Assembly (NCBI GenBank): GCA_963785425.1
Contig: CAWAVG010000004.1
Span: 1-64,000, forward strand
Reading direction: 5' to 3'
Source: RYN-133 sp963785425
GTDB lineage: Bacteria; Actinomycetota; Actinomycetes; Mycobacteriales; Jatrophihabitantaceae
Length of the DNA stretch: 64,000 nucleotides
In this document: piece by piece, positions 56,933-64,000 of the stretch
Layout of the letters: each line of letters begins with the position of its first letter
Numbering within the stretch: position 1 is the stretch's first letter
The notes under the pieces: model-generated
Databases searched by the model: none
What the model was told of the DNA's origin: nothing
The model's input: only the letters and a program-made list of their open reading frames with translations
Translations under genes and position numbers: made by a program

Positions 56933-57895
56933 ATGACCACCCCTCCGCCTCCTCCGCCCGGCGGCGGTCAGCCGCCGTTTCCGCCCAACCAGCCCCCGCA
57001 GGGGCCGCTGCAGGGGCCGCCGCCGCAGCAGGGTTACCTGCCCCCGCAGGCACCGCCGCAGGGCTACCCGCCGCAACAGCCGCCGCAGGGCTACCTGCCG
57101 CAGCCGGGCTACGGCCCACCGCCCGCCGGCTTCGCTCCTCCGCCGGCCCCGAGCTACGCGACCCCGCCTCCGCCGAGCCAGCACAAGCTCAGCGGGAAGC
57201 TGATCGCCACCCTCATTGCGGCGGTCGTGATCGTCGCGGGCGGGGTGGGGGCCGCCTTCGCGCTCAGTGGCGGCAGCTCGCCGGCACCGTCCGTGAGCTC
57301 TGCACCGGCACCTCCGCCACCGCAGCCGCACACGTCCTCGTCGCCGGCGCCGCAGCCGACGTCGAGCGCTCCGGCGCCGCAACCGAGAACCTCCAGCGCA
57401 CCGGCGCCGCAACCGACGACGTCGAGCGCTCCGGCGCCGCAACCACACGGCGGCAACGCGGTGCAGGTCGCCGGCCCGGTGTACATCACGCCGGGTTCGG
57501 GTTGGGACATCGAGAAGCGGGGATCGGGCTACATCATCCTCGGCAAGGGCGGGACGAGCGTCCTGGTCAATGCGTATCGGGCGAGCTCGACCGACGTCAC
57601 GCGGGAACTGGTGGCCGCGATCGAGACATACACGAAGGGCACGACCGGACTGCAGCTCGGCAAGGCGGCGCCTGCGGCCAGCGTCCGTGGCAAGAACTTC
57701 ACCGAACTGCGAGACGTGAAGTTCCAGTTCCAGCTGTCGACGCAGCAGGGCACCGCCACGATCAACGGTCTGTTCATCGAGTTCCTGAACCCGCAGACGA
57801 AGATTGCGGCGTTCTGCGTGTACAGCAGCCCGTCCAGCAGCGCGTTGAGTTCGAACGCCGCATCGGCACTGCAGATGATCGCGTCCGTCGAATAG
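56933..57895 (+). CDS. Pro-rich membrane-anchored protein with extracytoplasmic domain
   Basis: This is a 320-aa protein with GGAG upstream of the ATG. Residues 1-80 are almost only Pro, Gly and Gln (repeats of the PPQGY type). A single helix follows (LIATLIAAVVIVAGGVGAAFAL, about 88-110), then an outside linker of four to five PAPQPTSSA-type repeats. A folded domain of about 140 aa (VAGPVYITPGSGWDI to the end) looks like the PsbP/LpqN-type domains of actinobacterial envelope proteins, but I am not certain. It is cotranscribed with the double zinc-ribbon protein. Confidence 0.65.
   Translation: MTTPPPPPPGGGQPPFPPNQPPQGPLQGPPPQQGYLPPQAPPQGYPPQQPPQGYLPQPGYGPPPAGFAPPPAPSYATPPPPSQHKLSGKLIATLIAAVVIVAGGVGAAFALSGGSSPAPSVSSAPAPPPPQPHTSSSPAPQPTSSAPAPQPRTSSAPAPQPTTSSAPAPQPHGGNAVQVAGPVYITPGSGWDIEKRGSGYIILGKGGTSVLVNAYRASSTDVTRELVAAIETYTKGTTGLQLGKAAPAASVRGKNFTELRDVKFQFQLSTQQGTATINGLFIEFLNPQTKIAAFCVYSSPSSSALSSNAASALQMIASVE
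57300..57455 (+). repeat. imperfect repeats coding for PAPQPTSSA-type linker
   Basis: Units around TCCAGCGCACCGGCGCCGCA and close variants recur four to five times and encode a Ser/Pro/Gln linker between the membrane helix and the outer domain. Variation between copies shows an older duplication than the GGTGAC array. Confidence 0.75.
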
Positions 57896-57918
57896 CGGGC
57901 GGCGCTTAGAGTCGAAGC

Positions 57919-58602
57919 GTGTGCACGGTCGTCTGCCGGTGGGAACCGGGCGCGACCGTGCACATGCTCGCTCTGCGCGACGAATTCGTCGGGCGCGCGT
58001 TCGACGGGCCCGGACGATGGTGGCCCGTTCAGCCGCAGGTCGTCGGCGGCCGTGATCGCGTCGCCGGCGGCACGTGGTGCGCGTGCGACGTGCGCAGCGG
58101 CGCGATCGCCGTCGTGCTGAACCGGCCTGATCGGTTGGTCGCGGCTCCTGGCGCAGCCAGCCGTGGCGTGCTGCCGCTGCTCGCGATCGAGCACGGCCTC
58201 GAGTGGGTCGATCAGCTCGATGTTGCTCCCATGGCGTCGTTCAACCTGATGCTGGTCACGCCGCAGGCACTCGACTGGTGGACGTTCGACGGCCATCGCC
58301 TCGAACACACGACGCTGCCTGCAGGCGTGCACATGGCGAAGCCGCGTGGTCTCGCGGCGCAGCCGCTCGCTGCCGAGCTGGTCGATCCGTCGCGGTGGCC
58401 TGAGGTGCTGCGCGCCAGCACGCCCAGGCCCGATCCGTCCGGTCTGCTGGTGCGCATCGAACACGAGGACGGGGTCTACGCGACGGTGTTCGGGCAGCTC
58501 ATCACGAGCCGGCCGGGCGACCTGGACATCCGGTACTCACGTACGCCGCAGGTTCCCGACAGCTACGAGCACGACTCGTGGCAGGCCACTCGGCCGAGCT
58601 AG
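57919..58602 (+). CDS. NRDE-family protein (TANGO2-like)
   Basis: This is a 227-aa protein beginning MCTVVCRW; the family has Cys at position 2, the likely nucleophile after Met removal, as in N-terminal-nucleophile hydrolases. The NRDE-like stretch is altered to ALRDEFVGRAFDGPGRWW. GTWCACD and VVLNRPD also follow the family. The GTG start lies 23 bp after the Pro-rich gene. The family's role is unclear; haem handling and lipid metabolism have been proposed for eukaryotic relatives. Confidence 0.75.
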   Translation: MCTVVCRWEPGATVHMLALRDEFVGRAFDGPGRWWPVQPQVVGGRDRVAGGTWCACDVRSGAIAVVLNRPDRLVAAPGAASRGVLPLLAIEHGLEWVDQLDVAPMASFNLMLVTPQALDWWTFDGHRLEHTTLPAGVHMAKPRGLAAQPLAAELVDPSRWPEVLRASTPRPDPSGLLVRIEHEDGVYATVFGQLITSRPGDLDIRYSRTPQVPDSYEHDSWQATRPS

Positions 58603-58606
58603 TGCC

Positions 58607-60193
58607 TCAGCAGTGGCGTGCGCGATCGAGCAGGCTCGAGCCGATCCGGTAGTCGCCGCCTCGTCGGGTATGCAGCGTCACCTGCCCGTGCGGGCCGGGT
58701 TCGATGCACGCGCCGGGGTCGGCCGTGTGCAGCACGAGCCAGCCGAACCAGCGCAGGCTCACCGTCACGCTGGCTCTCGGCGGCGCGTCCATGACGAGGT
58801 CGGACGCTGCGAATCGGTCCAGCCGGCCGGGTGCGCCGACAACCGGGTGGAACCCGACGACGGAGTACAGCCGCCAGTCGGCGTTGCGCCACACCAGCGT
58901 CAGAAAGGACGGGTGCTTGTCGATCGCACGGACCTCGGAGGTGCCCGGGTCGGTGAGCGCAGTGTCGGGCACGGCAACGTACTGCACGGTGTTGCGCAGC
59001 AACCACGTTCGGTAGCGCCGGGCGCTCGGCGGACCGTCGTAGAAAGTGGCGCCGTTGAGCTGCGTGTCGACCTGGCGGATCCAGCCGCGCACCAGTGGCA
59101 GCGACCGCGCGACGTAGGCGGTCTCCCAGTGCCCGCTCGTCTCCGGGATGTCGACGCGTCCGCGCACCGTGCCGAGGGTGGTGATCTCATCGACGAGGGG
59201 CCGGTAGAAGGACGCTTCGTTTGCACGTGAGTAGTTGAAGTCGTTCTGTTGCGTGACTTGTTGCGGGTAGGCCGTAGCCAGGACTGCGACGCCGGTCAGC
59301 GCAGGGCGCCAGCGTACGAATGCTCCGACGAGCGGCACCGCGAACACGAGGCTGAGGCGTGCGGAGTTGTTGCCTACCGGCGTGTCGAGGAAGTAGGAGA
59401 GCAGCACCATGGCTGCGCTGATGAGCGCACCGATCCGCAACGCACGGCGGTCGCGAGGCACCACGACGGCGACGACGAGGGACGCGATCAGTGCGTCCCG
59501 CGCGCTGTGCCGGGTGAAGGTTTCGGCACCGCCGTCGGCGAACAGTCGCGTCGCGATGCAGGCCGGTACGACGGTGCCCGCGAACAGCGCGAGACCGTCG
59601 CGCCATCTGTCGGTCAGCAGTAGTGCGCCGGCGCACACCCCCAGGAACAGCGCGACGACCGGACTCGCGGCGGCGGCGATGAACGTGAGGACGCCGGCCC
59701 TCGCGCGCGGGCCGATGCGTGCACGCGTGGCGCCTGACGCGAGTGCCAGCAGCGCACCCAGGCCGAAGATCACGCCGAGGCCGAAAGTCACGCGTCCCAC
59801 GACGAGATTCAGGCTCTGGCTCAGCGCTGTCAGCACGCCGCCGACCAGTGGTCGCCTCGCGCCGACGCGCTCGAACAGCAGCGTCGACTGCACGGTTGCG
59901 ATGACCGCACAGATCGCGCCGCACAGCCGTACCCCTATCAACGCCATCACGGGCGGAGTCCAGAGCGAGTAGCCGAAGGAGAGACTGCCGCCGAACCAGC
60001 GCAGGTCGACGGGCGTGAGTGGATGCGCGGCCGCGAAGTCGGCGCGCGCGAGTTGCGCCGCGAGGTCCTGCCCGCTGAGCGGTGCGACCAGGTAGGCGAT
60101 GGCGAGCACCGCCGCGAGTGCGCCGGAGATCCAGACGGCGCGATGATCCTTCGCGATGGTGGCGATCCGCGCGCGTAGGTCTGCGAGCGGCAT
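58607..60193 (-). CDS. large polytopic membrane protein, GT-C-like, function unknown
   Basis: This protein of about 528 aa (start ATG 60193; GTG 60199 also possible) has about 9-10 hydrophobic helices in residues 20-310 and a soluble C-terminal part of about 210 aa with many Trp and Tyr. An early extracytoplasmic loop has DLRWFGGSLSFGYSLWTPP. The arrangement resembles GT-C glycosyltransferases of actinobacterial envelope synthesis, but no clear acidic catalytic motif is seen. It converges with the NRDE gene with only 4 bp between stops. I do not recognise the exact family. Confidence 0.6.
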   Translation of the reverse strand: MPLADLRARIATIAKDHRAVWISGALAAVLAIAYLVAPLSGQDLAAQLARADFAAAHPLTPVDLRWFGGSLSFGYSLWTPPVMALIGVRLCGAICAVIATVQSTLLFERVGARRPLVGGVLTALSQSLNLVVGRVTFGLGVIFGLGALLALASGATRARIGPRARAGVLTFIAAAASPVVALFLGVCAGALLLTDRWRDGLALFAGTVVPACIATRLFADGGAETFTRHSARDALIASLVVAVVVPRDRRALRIGALISAAMVLLSYFLDTPVGNNSARLSLVFAVPLVGAFVRWRPALTGVAVLATAYPQQVTQQNDFNYSRANEASFYRPLVDEITTLGTVRGRVDIPETSGHWETAYVARSLPLVRGWIRQVDTQLNGATFYDGPPSARRYRTWLLRNTVQYVAVPDTALTDPGTSEVRAIDKHPSFLTLVWRNADWRLYSVVGFHPVVGAPGRLDRFAASDLVMDAPPRASVTVSLRWFGWLVLHTADPGACIEPGPHGQVTLHTRRGGDYRIGSSLLDRARHC

Positions 60194-60233
60194 TTCCACC
60201 CGTGGATCGTAGTGGCGGTCCGCGCAAGGCCGG

Positions 60234-61284
60234 TTACGGATCGGCGGAAGGCAACTCGTCGCGCGGTTTGCTGAACGTGCGTCCGGTAGTGGGTGAGGTC
60301 CACCAGGTGGTGTCGTCCTCGTCGCGGGACACTTGCCAGCCGGCGTCGTGTTTGCAGTGGTGGTGTCGCGAACACAAGGGTTGGAGGTTCGCGATCACGG
60401 TGTTGCGTCCGGTGAACGCGACGATGTGGTCGGCTTCGCAGCGGGTGGCGCGGCGGTTGCAGCCGGGGAACCGGCAGGTCGGGTGCTGGGCGGTGACCCA
60501 GCGCCCCTGGGCGGCGGAGGGGAGCCGACGTTCGGGATGAGCATCGATACCCGGCTCCGGCATGACCTGGCCGGTGCTGTCGACGGTGACCCGGTCGATG
60601 CGGGTGGTGGGGTCGGTGAGCAGGTCGCGGCATTGGGAGGCGGGGATCGGGCCGTAGCCGGCCAGCTCACCCGGCGCGTCACTGGTCCCGTCGGCGGTCG
60701 CCTGGGGCATCAGGAGCTGCACCCGCATCCCCCGGGCAGGTGTTCCCGCAGTCGTGCGGCCGAGGACGAGGTCACGCAGCGTGTCGGCACGTTTCTGGTC
60801 CATGGTGCGGGTGTCGTCGATCGTTCTTCGCCAGTTCGGTCAGCCGGGCATACATGGCTTCGGCGTCGGCGGCGGTATGGGTGGACCAGATGCCGTCCAA
60901 GTGGCCGGTCAGCTCCGCCGCAGCCGCCACATGCACCGCGCTGACCTCACCGCGCTCGTGCAGCTCCAGCAGCCGCGGCAGCCGCTCCACCACCTGGGTG
61001 GCCTGCATCAGCCGCGTCCTCGCATAGTCCGGTGACCAGCGCAGCTCACACGCCACCTCATCGCGCGCCCAATCATGAGCATCGCCTGGGTCGTGGACCG
61101 CGGCGAGGAACCGCTCCGTCCGCGCATCGACACGAGCCCGCAGCCGAGCCAGTTCGGCGAGCATCTCGAACTGCTGATCACGCGAACACGCCGCAGGATC
61201 CACCCGCAACAACCGCTCGATCTTCCTCGCCACAACCCGCACACTACGAGCAGGGTCTGACACTTTCTGGTCCACAATCCGCAT
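60234..61284 (-). pseudogene. DUF222/HNH endonuclease-domain protein, frameshifted and apparently shortened
   Basis: The N-terminal part from ATG 61284 (MRIVDQKVSDPARSVRV) is the DUF222 helical region. At 60819 an extra C breaks the frame after TELAKND; removing it gives DDTRTMDQKRADTLRDLVLG, and the HNH nuclease follows: CRFPGCNRRATRCEADHIVAF, then NLQPLCSRHHHCKH. The corrected protein is about 350 aa, shorter than usual for this family. The middle part of DUF222, normally around 80 residues between VAAAAELTG and MYARL, seems missing. This multi-copy actinobacterial family is often found broken; its function is not settled. Confidence 0.75.
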
Positions 61285-61330
61285 GCAGACAAGGGGATTC
61301 TGCGCCGACCGCGCGTCGATCGGCCGACAT

Positions 61331-61649
61331 TCACCCGTCGAGGAACGCGCCCTGTGCTCCCCTCCCCAGAAACTCGCCGTACCGTCCCGCGGCGTCAAAC
61401 AGCGCCGACTTCTCGGCGTTGCTCGGCACGCGATGGGGCTCGTGCTGGAACCGCACCACATCGGCACTCTCACCGTCCGGTCCACTGAAATTTCGCAGTG
61501 CGCACGGCGACCGCCTACTGCGACTGGGACGGGTTCTCGGCCTGCACCGCGAGCAACGACCGCACAACATCCGCAGCGGAAGACCGGAACGGCGCGACCG
61601 GATACTGGCTGCGCAATCGCCACCGCGCGACGGCGTGGTTGTCGATCAT
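61331..61649 (-). pseudogene. remnant of a winged-helix (AlkZ-like) DNA-binding protein
   Basis: From ATG 61649 the reading VARWRLRSQYPV continues through SSAADVVRSLLAVQAENPSQ to a stop at 61515. This matches the conserved N-terminus of the HTH_42/AlkZ winged-helix family (LxSQxL...VVxxLxAVQAxxPxxx). Further along, in another frame, ADVVRFQHEPHRVPSNAE and LFDAAGRYGEFLGRGAQ end at 61331 and could be the gene's last part. The middle of a normal 350-400-aa gene is absent. So the gene seems internally deleted; the C-terminal match is less certain. Confidence 0.5.
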
Positions 61650-61716
61650 CGTGGGAAACCTACTGTGCGGATAGGACAACAAGTCCGCGACTGCGTATGC
61701 GGGTGAAGGGGAACTC

Positions 61717-62568
61717 ATGGACGGATCGGTGCTCGGGCTGGGTCGGATGGGACGAGCCCTGGCAGGACGACTGATCGACGGCGGACACGACCTCACGGTG
61801 TGGAACCGGACGACCGGAAAGGCAGGCGACCTGATCGACCGCGGCGCCGTCGAGGCCGACTCGATCGCCGAAGCAGTCGCCGGCAAGGACTTCGTGCTGG
61901 TCTCTCTGACCGGCGACGATGCCGTGCGCGACGTCGTACTCGGCAACGCGCTCGACGGGTTCGGGGGCGTGCTCATCGACTGCACGACCGTGTCCCCGCA
62001 TCTGTCGCGCGAGGAAGGCGAGCGCTTTCCTGACCGGTTCGTCGCCTGCCCTGTCGCCGGGGCTCCGCAGGCAGTCGAGTCAGGGTCTGCCCTGCTCATC
62101 GTCGGCGGTAGGGCCGATGCCGTCGCAACAGTCGATCCGGTGCTGAGCGCGATCTCCGAATCGCGCCGCCCCGCGGGCGACGACCCGGGCACCGCCGCGG
62201 TGATCAAGTTGCTGAACAACTACCTGTTGTTGGCGGGCCTGGCAGTGCTCGCCGACGCGGTGGCTCTCGCCCAGGCCGCAGGTTTCGCCGACGACGACGT
62301 CAGCAGCCTGCTCGACGATCTGCCGGTGGTCGCACCCGGGCTGAAGAATCGCATCGACGGTCTGCTCGGCACCGAGCACGAGGCATGGTTCAGCATCGAT
62401 CTCGGCAGCAAGGACCTCGGCCTGTTCGCAGCACTCGCGGAAGAGTCCGGCGTCCGGCTGGGCGTGGCCGACGCGGCCGCGAGCCGCTACCAGGAGGCAA
62501 GCGAGCTGGGCCTCGGCGACCGCGATCTGACCGCGGTCGTCGAGACCCTGCGCCGTGAACCGGGTTAG
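61717..62568 (+). CDS. NAD(P)-dependent beta-hydroxyacid dehydrogenase/imine-reductase-like enzyme
   Basis: This is a 283-aa protein with AAGGGG before the ATG. The Rossmann motif GLGRMGRALAGRLIDGGHDLTVWNRT is at residues 7-32, then LIDCTTVSP and ACPVAGAPQAVESGSAL. The catalytic Lys position is in AVIKLLNNYLLL near 165. The C-terminal helical domain is of the 6-phosphogluconate-dehydrogenase type. Likely a reductase of small hydroxyacids or imines; the exact substrate is not visible. Confidence 0.85.
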   Translation: MDGSVLGLGRMGRALAGRLIDGGHDLTVWNRTTGKAGDLIDRGAVEADSIAEAVAGKDFVLVSLTGDDAVRDVVLGNALDGFGGVLIDCTTVSPHLSREEGERFPDRFVACPVAGAPQAVESGSALLIVGGRADAVATVDPVLSAISESRRPAGDDPGTAAVIKLLNNYLLLAGLAVLADAVALAQAAGFADDDVSSLLDDLPVVAPGLKNRIDGLLGTEHEAWFSIDLGSKDLGLFAALAEESGVRLGVADAAASRYQEASELGLGDRDLTAVVETLRREPG

Positions 62569-63026
62569 CGGTCGCCCGCTGCGACGCCCGCGCGTCGGCC
62601 CAGAGCGAAGCCGAGCGCGACCATGCCGAGGCCCAACAGCAGATGCAGCCAGTTGTCCGCGGTGTTGAGCGGGACGAAGTTGGCGGCGCTCTTCATGTCG
62701 ATGATCAGGCCGTAGAGCCAGAGGACGAGGTAGATGACGCCCCCCACGATCAGGTAGAGCCGCGCGCTCGCCGCCGACCGCGACAGGGCGATACCGACGA
62801 TGCCGAACAGCAGATGCACGATGTTGTGCAGCACCGACACCATGAACAGGCCGAGCAACTTCGCCATCGAATCGTGACCGGCGAAGGTCATATCGCTGTA
62901 GTGAGTCGTGACTCCCGGGATGAACCCCGCGATGCCGACGACGACGAAAACGACGCCTACGACGAGGGCGGCGAGCTGAACGGGCGTGCGTCGCGAGCGG
63001 GTGGTGCGTGTGGTTGTCGCTGACAT
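62565..63026 (-). CDS. DUF4383 four-helix membrane protein
   Basis: This protein of about 153 aa has AAGGAG 6 bases before the ATG at 63026; an earlier ATG at 63041 is less well placed. Four hydrophobic helices include VQLAALVVGVVFVVVGIAGF and LLGLFMVSVLHNIVHLLFG, the HNIVHLLFG stretch being typical for DUF4383. The third and fourth are ARLYLIVGGVIYLVLWLYG and NWLHLLLGLGMVALGFALG. Function unknown. Its end overlaps the dehydrogenase end by 4 bp. Confidence 0.85.
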   Translation of the reverse strand: MSATTTRTTRSRRTPVQLAALVVGVVFVVVGIAGFIPGVTTHYSDMTFAGHDSMAKLLGLFMVSVLHNIVHLLFGIVGIALSRSAASARLYLIVGGVIYLVLWLYGLIIDMKSAANFVPLNTADNWLHLLLGLGMVALGFALGRRAGVAAGDR

Positions 63027-63183
63027 GCGAACTCCTTGCAAGGTTCCGCCAGGCGCTCGGACGAGCGGGGCGGGGTGCTGCGCCGGGGAATGCCCCCGGG
63101 GCTTCGGCCGATCGAACGGCCGGGCTGCAGCTTCACGAAGACGTGGTTGTCTCGATCGTTAACTCCCCCACACGTCCCGTCGC

Positions 63184-63669
63184 CTAACGCCTCACGCTTC
63201 GCGGCGACTGTGTCGTGGGCGACGGCCGGGCTGACGGCGTCGCAACGATGCGGGCGAACGCTGCGGACATGATCCGCGCCTCGTCGTCGCTGATGTGGGC
63301 GGAGAAGTGCTTTGCGATGGACCGGGCGTGCGATCTCTCCATCTCGGCGAAGGTCGTGAGCCCCGCCGGGGTCAGTTCGGCCACCACCCCGCGGCCGTCC
63401 TCGCCTGCTTCCGTCCGGCGCACGAGGCCGGCCTTCTCGAGTTGCGCGACGCGGCGGGTGAGCCAGCTGCGGCTCAGGAGTACCTGCTCGGCGAGTTCGG
63501 CCATCCGGATGCGGTGCTCGGGCGCGAGCCAGATCTTGATCATGACGTCGAACCAGACCAAAGGCACACCGCAATCGCGTCGCAGATCGTGCTCCATGAG
63601 CTCGACGAGCTGCGTGTGGGCCTCCAGCATGCGCAGCCAGGCCTGTCGCTTGGCGGTGGGCGGTGGCAT
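63184..63669 (-). CDS. MarR-family transcriptional regulator
   Basis: This is a 161-aa protein with the winged-helix region RMAELAEQVLLSRSWLTRRVAQLEKAGLVRR at about 54-84 and the wing AGEDGRGVVAELTPAG. The dimerising helices are at both ends. It lies 157 bp upstream of the DUF4383 gene on the same strand and may control it; no operator was identified. Confidence 0.88.
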   Translation of the reverse strand: MPPPTAKRQAWLRMLEAHTQLVELMEHDLRRDCGVPLVWFDVMIKIWLAPEHRIRMAELAEQVLLSRSWLTRRVAQLEKAGLVRRTEAGEDGRGVVAELTPAGLTTFAEMERSHARSIAKHFSAHISDDEARIMSAAFARIVATPSARPSPTTQSPRSVRR

Positions 63670-63692
63670 GGAACGAGGTTAGGCGGGCCGGG

Positions 63693-63989
63693 TCATACGT
63701 CGGGCTGCTCAGGCGGTGCACCGGCACCGGATCGCGCCCCGAGCGGACCCTGCCGCACTATCTCCACGAGAAGGACCCAGGCGCTGTAAACAGTCAGAGC
63801 GAACCCGACGATCAGGCCGAGCGCGACGAGCGGCAGCCCGTTGCCGGCGACGAGCAGGAGGACGCAGCCGACGGCGGTGGGCAGCGCGACCGCCTGCACG
63901 GTGGCGATGCGCACCACGAACCACCACCACGGATCCGACGGCCCGTCAGGGCCGTGCCGCAGTTGGACGCGCAGCGTCAGGACGGCCAC
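63693..63989 (-). CDS. small two-helix membrane protein, possibly cut by the window edge
   Basis: This is a 98-aa reading from GTG 63989; the frame stays open to the window end, so a start beyond the edge is possible. Helices IATVQAVALPTAVGCVLLLVA and LVALGLIVGFALTVYSAWVLL are separated by a short loop, with a Pro/Gly-rich tail. It lies 23 bp upstream of the MarR gene. The family is not recognised. Confidence 0.55.
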   Translation of the reverse strand: MAVLTLRVQLRHGPDGPSDPWWWFVVRIATVQAVALPTAVGCVLLLVAGNGLPLVALGLIVGFALTVYSAWVLLVEIVRQGPLGARSGAGAPPEQPDV

Positions 63990-64000
63990 GACGACGGTGA

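Overview
The window is high-GC DNA from an actinobacterium (Actinomycetota). It has GTG/TTG starts, a resuscitation-promoting factor, a Pmt-type protein O-mannosyltransferase, a probable F420-dependent nitroreductase, a WXG100 (type VII secretion) substrate, and the gene set pmt-rsmI-metG-tatD-rpfB-ksgA-ispE-pth-rplY-prs-glmU that clusters in Mycobacterium and relatives. The family of the organism cannot be fixed from this window. No integrase, transposase, prophage or CRISPR array is visible.

Left part (1-17.8 kb): a cell-surface polysaccharide locus. It holds two sulfotransferases (one broken), a Wzx-type flippase, a Wzy-like polymerase fused to a chain-length (Wzz) domain, two further Wzz proteins whose cytoplasmic domains look like BY-kinases that lost the ATP-binding loop, a PAP2 membrane protein, a kinase of the aminoglycoside-phosphotransferase fold, a lipoprotein, a large secreted propeller/PKD protein, the initiating sugar-phosphate transferase (multiply frameshifted) and galE. 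Together they suggest a Wzx/Wzy-type, possibly sulfated, exopolysaccharide.

Middle part (17.9-50.7 kb): mostly core genes. These are ppc; an Ada/AlkA fusion with ogt; pth and rplY; a DrrAB-like ABC exporter; a YbdK-type carboxylate-amine ligase; ispE with an ABC-F ATPase; a remnant beside a CHAD protein that may derive from a phosphate permease; kynA-kynU with a TetR gene; an acyl-CoA desaturase; tRNA-Gln, glmU and prs; an aldo/keto reductase; ksgA; an aldehyde dehydrogenase with an internal amber codon; two DUF348-G5 cell-wall lytic paralogues (one RpfB); tatD, metG, a secreted S53 peptidase, rsmI and pmt. The gene set matches the conserved actinobacterial block, but order and strand are rearranged: ispE is on the opposite strand from ksgA and about 10 kb away.

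Right part (50.7-64 kb): a small membrane protein, a fatty-acid-CoA ligase, a three-gene type VII substrate cassette (YbaB-like, WXG100, 447-aa helical protein) without visible secretion machinery, a deazaflavin-dependent nitroreductase, a membrane protein with zinc ribbons at both ends followed by a Pro-rich membrane-anchored protein, an NRDE protein, a large membrane protein, a broken DUF222/HNH gene, a winged-helix remnant, a beta-hydroxyacid-dehydrogenase-like enzyme, a DUF4383 protein and a MarR regulator.

A caution for all use of this sequence: several genes that should be intact, including the normally essential prs and ispE and also ksgA and ppc, each carry one single-base indel, mostly a one-base insertion outside long homopolymers. 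The simplest explanation is residual sequencing or assembly error, so the broken genes here should not be read as true pseudogenes without re-sequencing.
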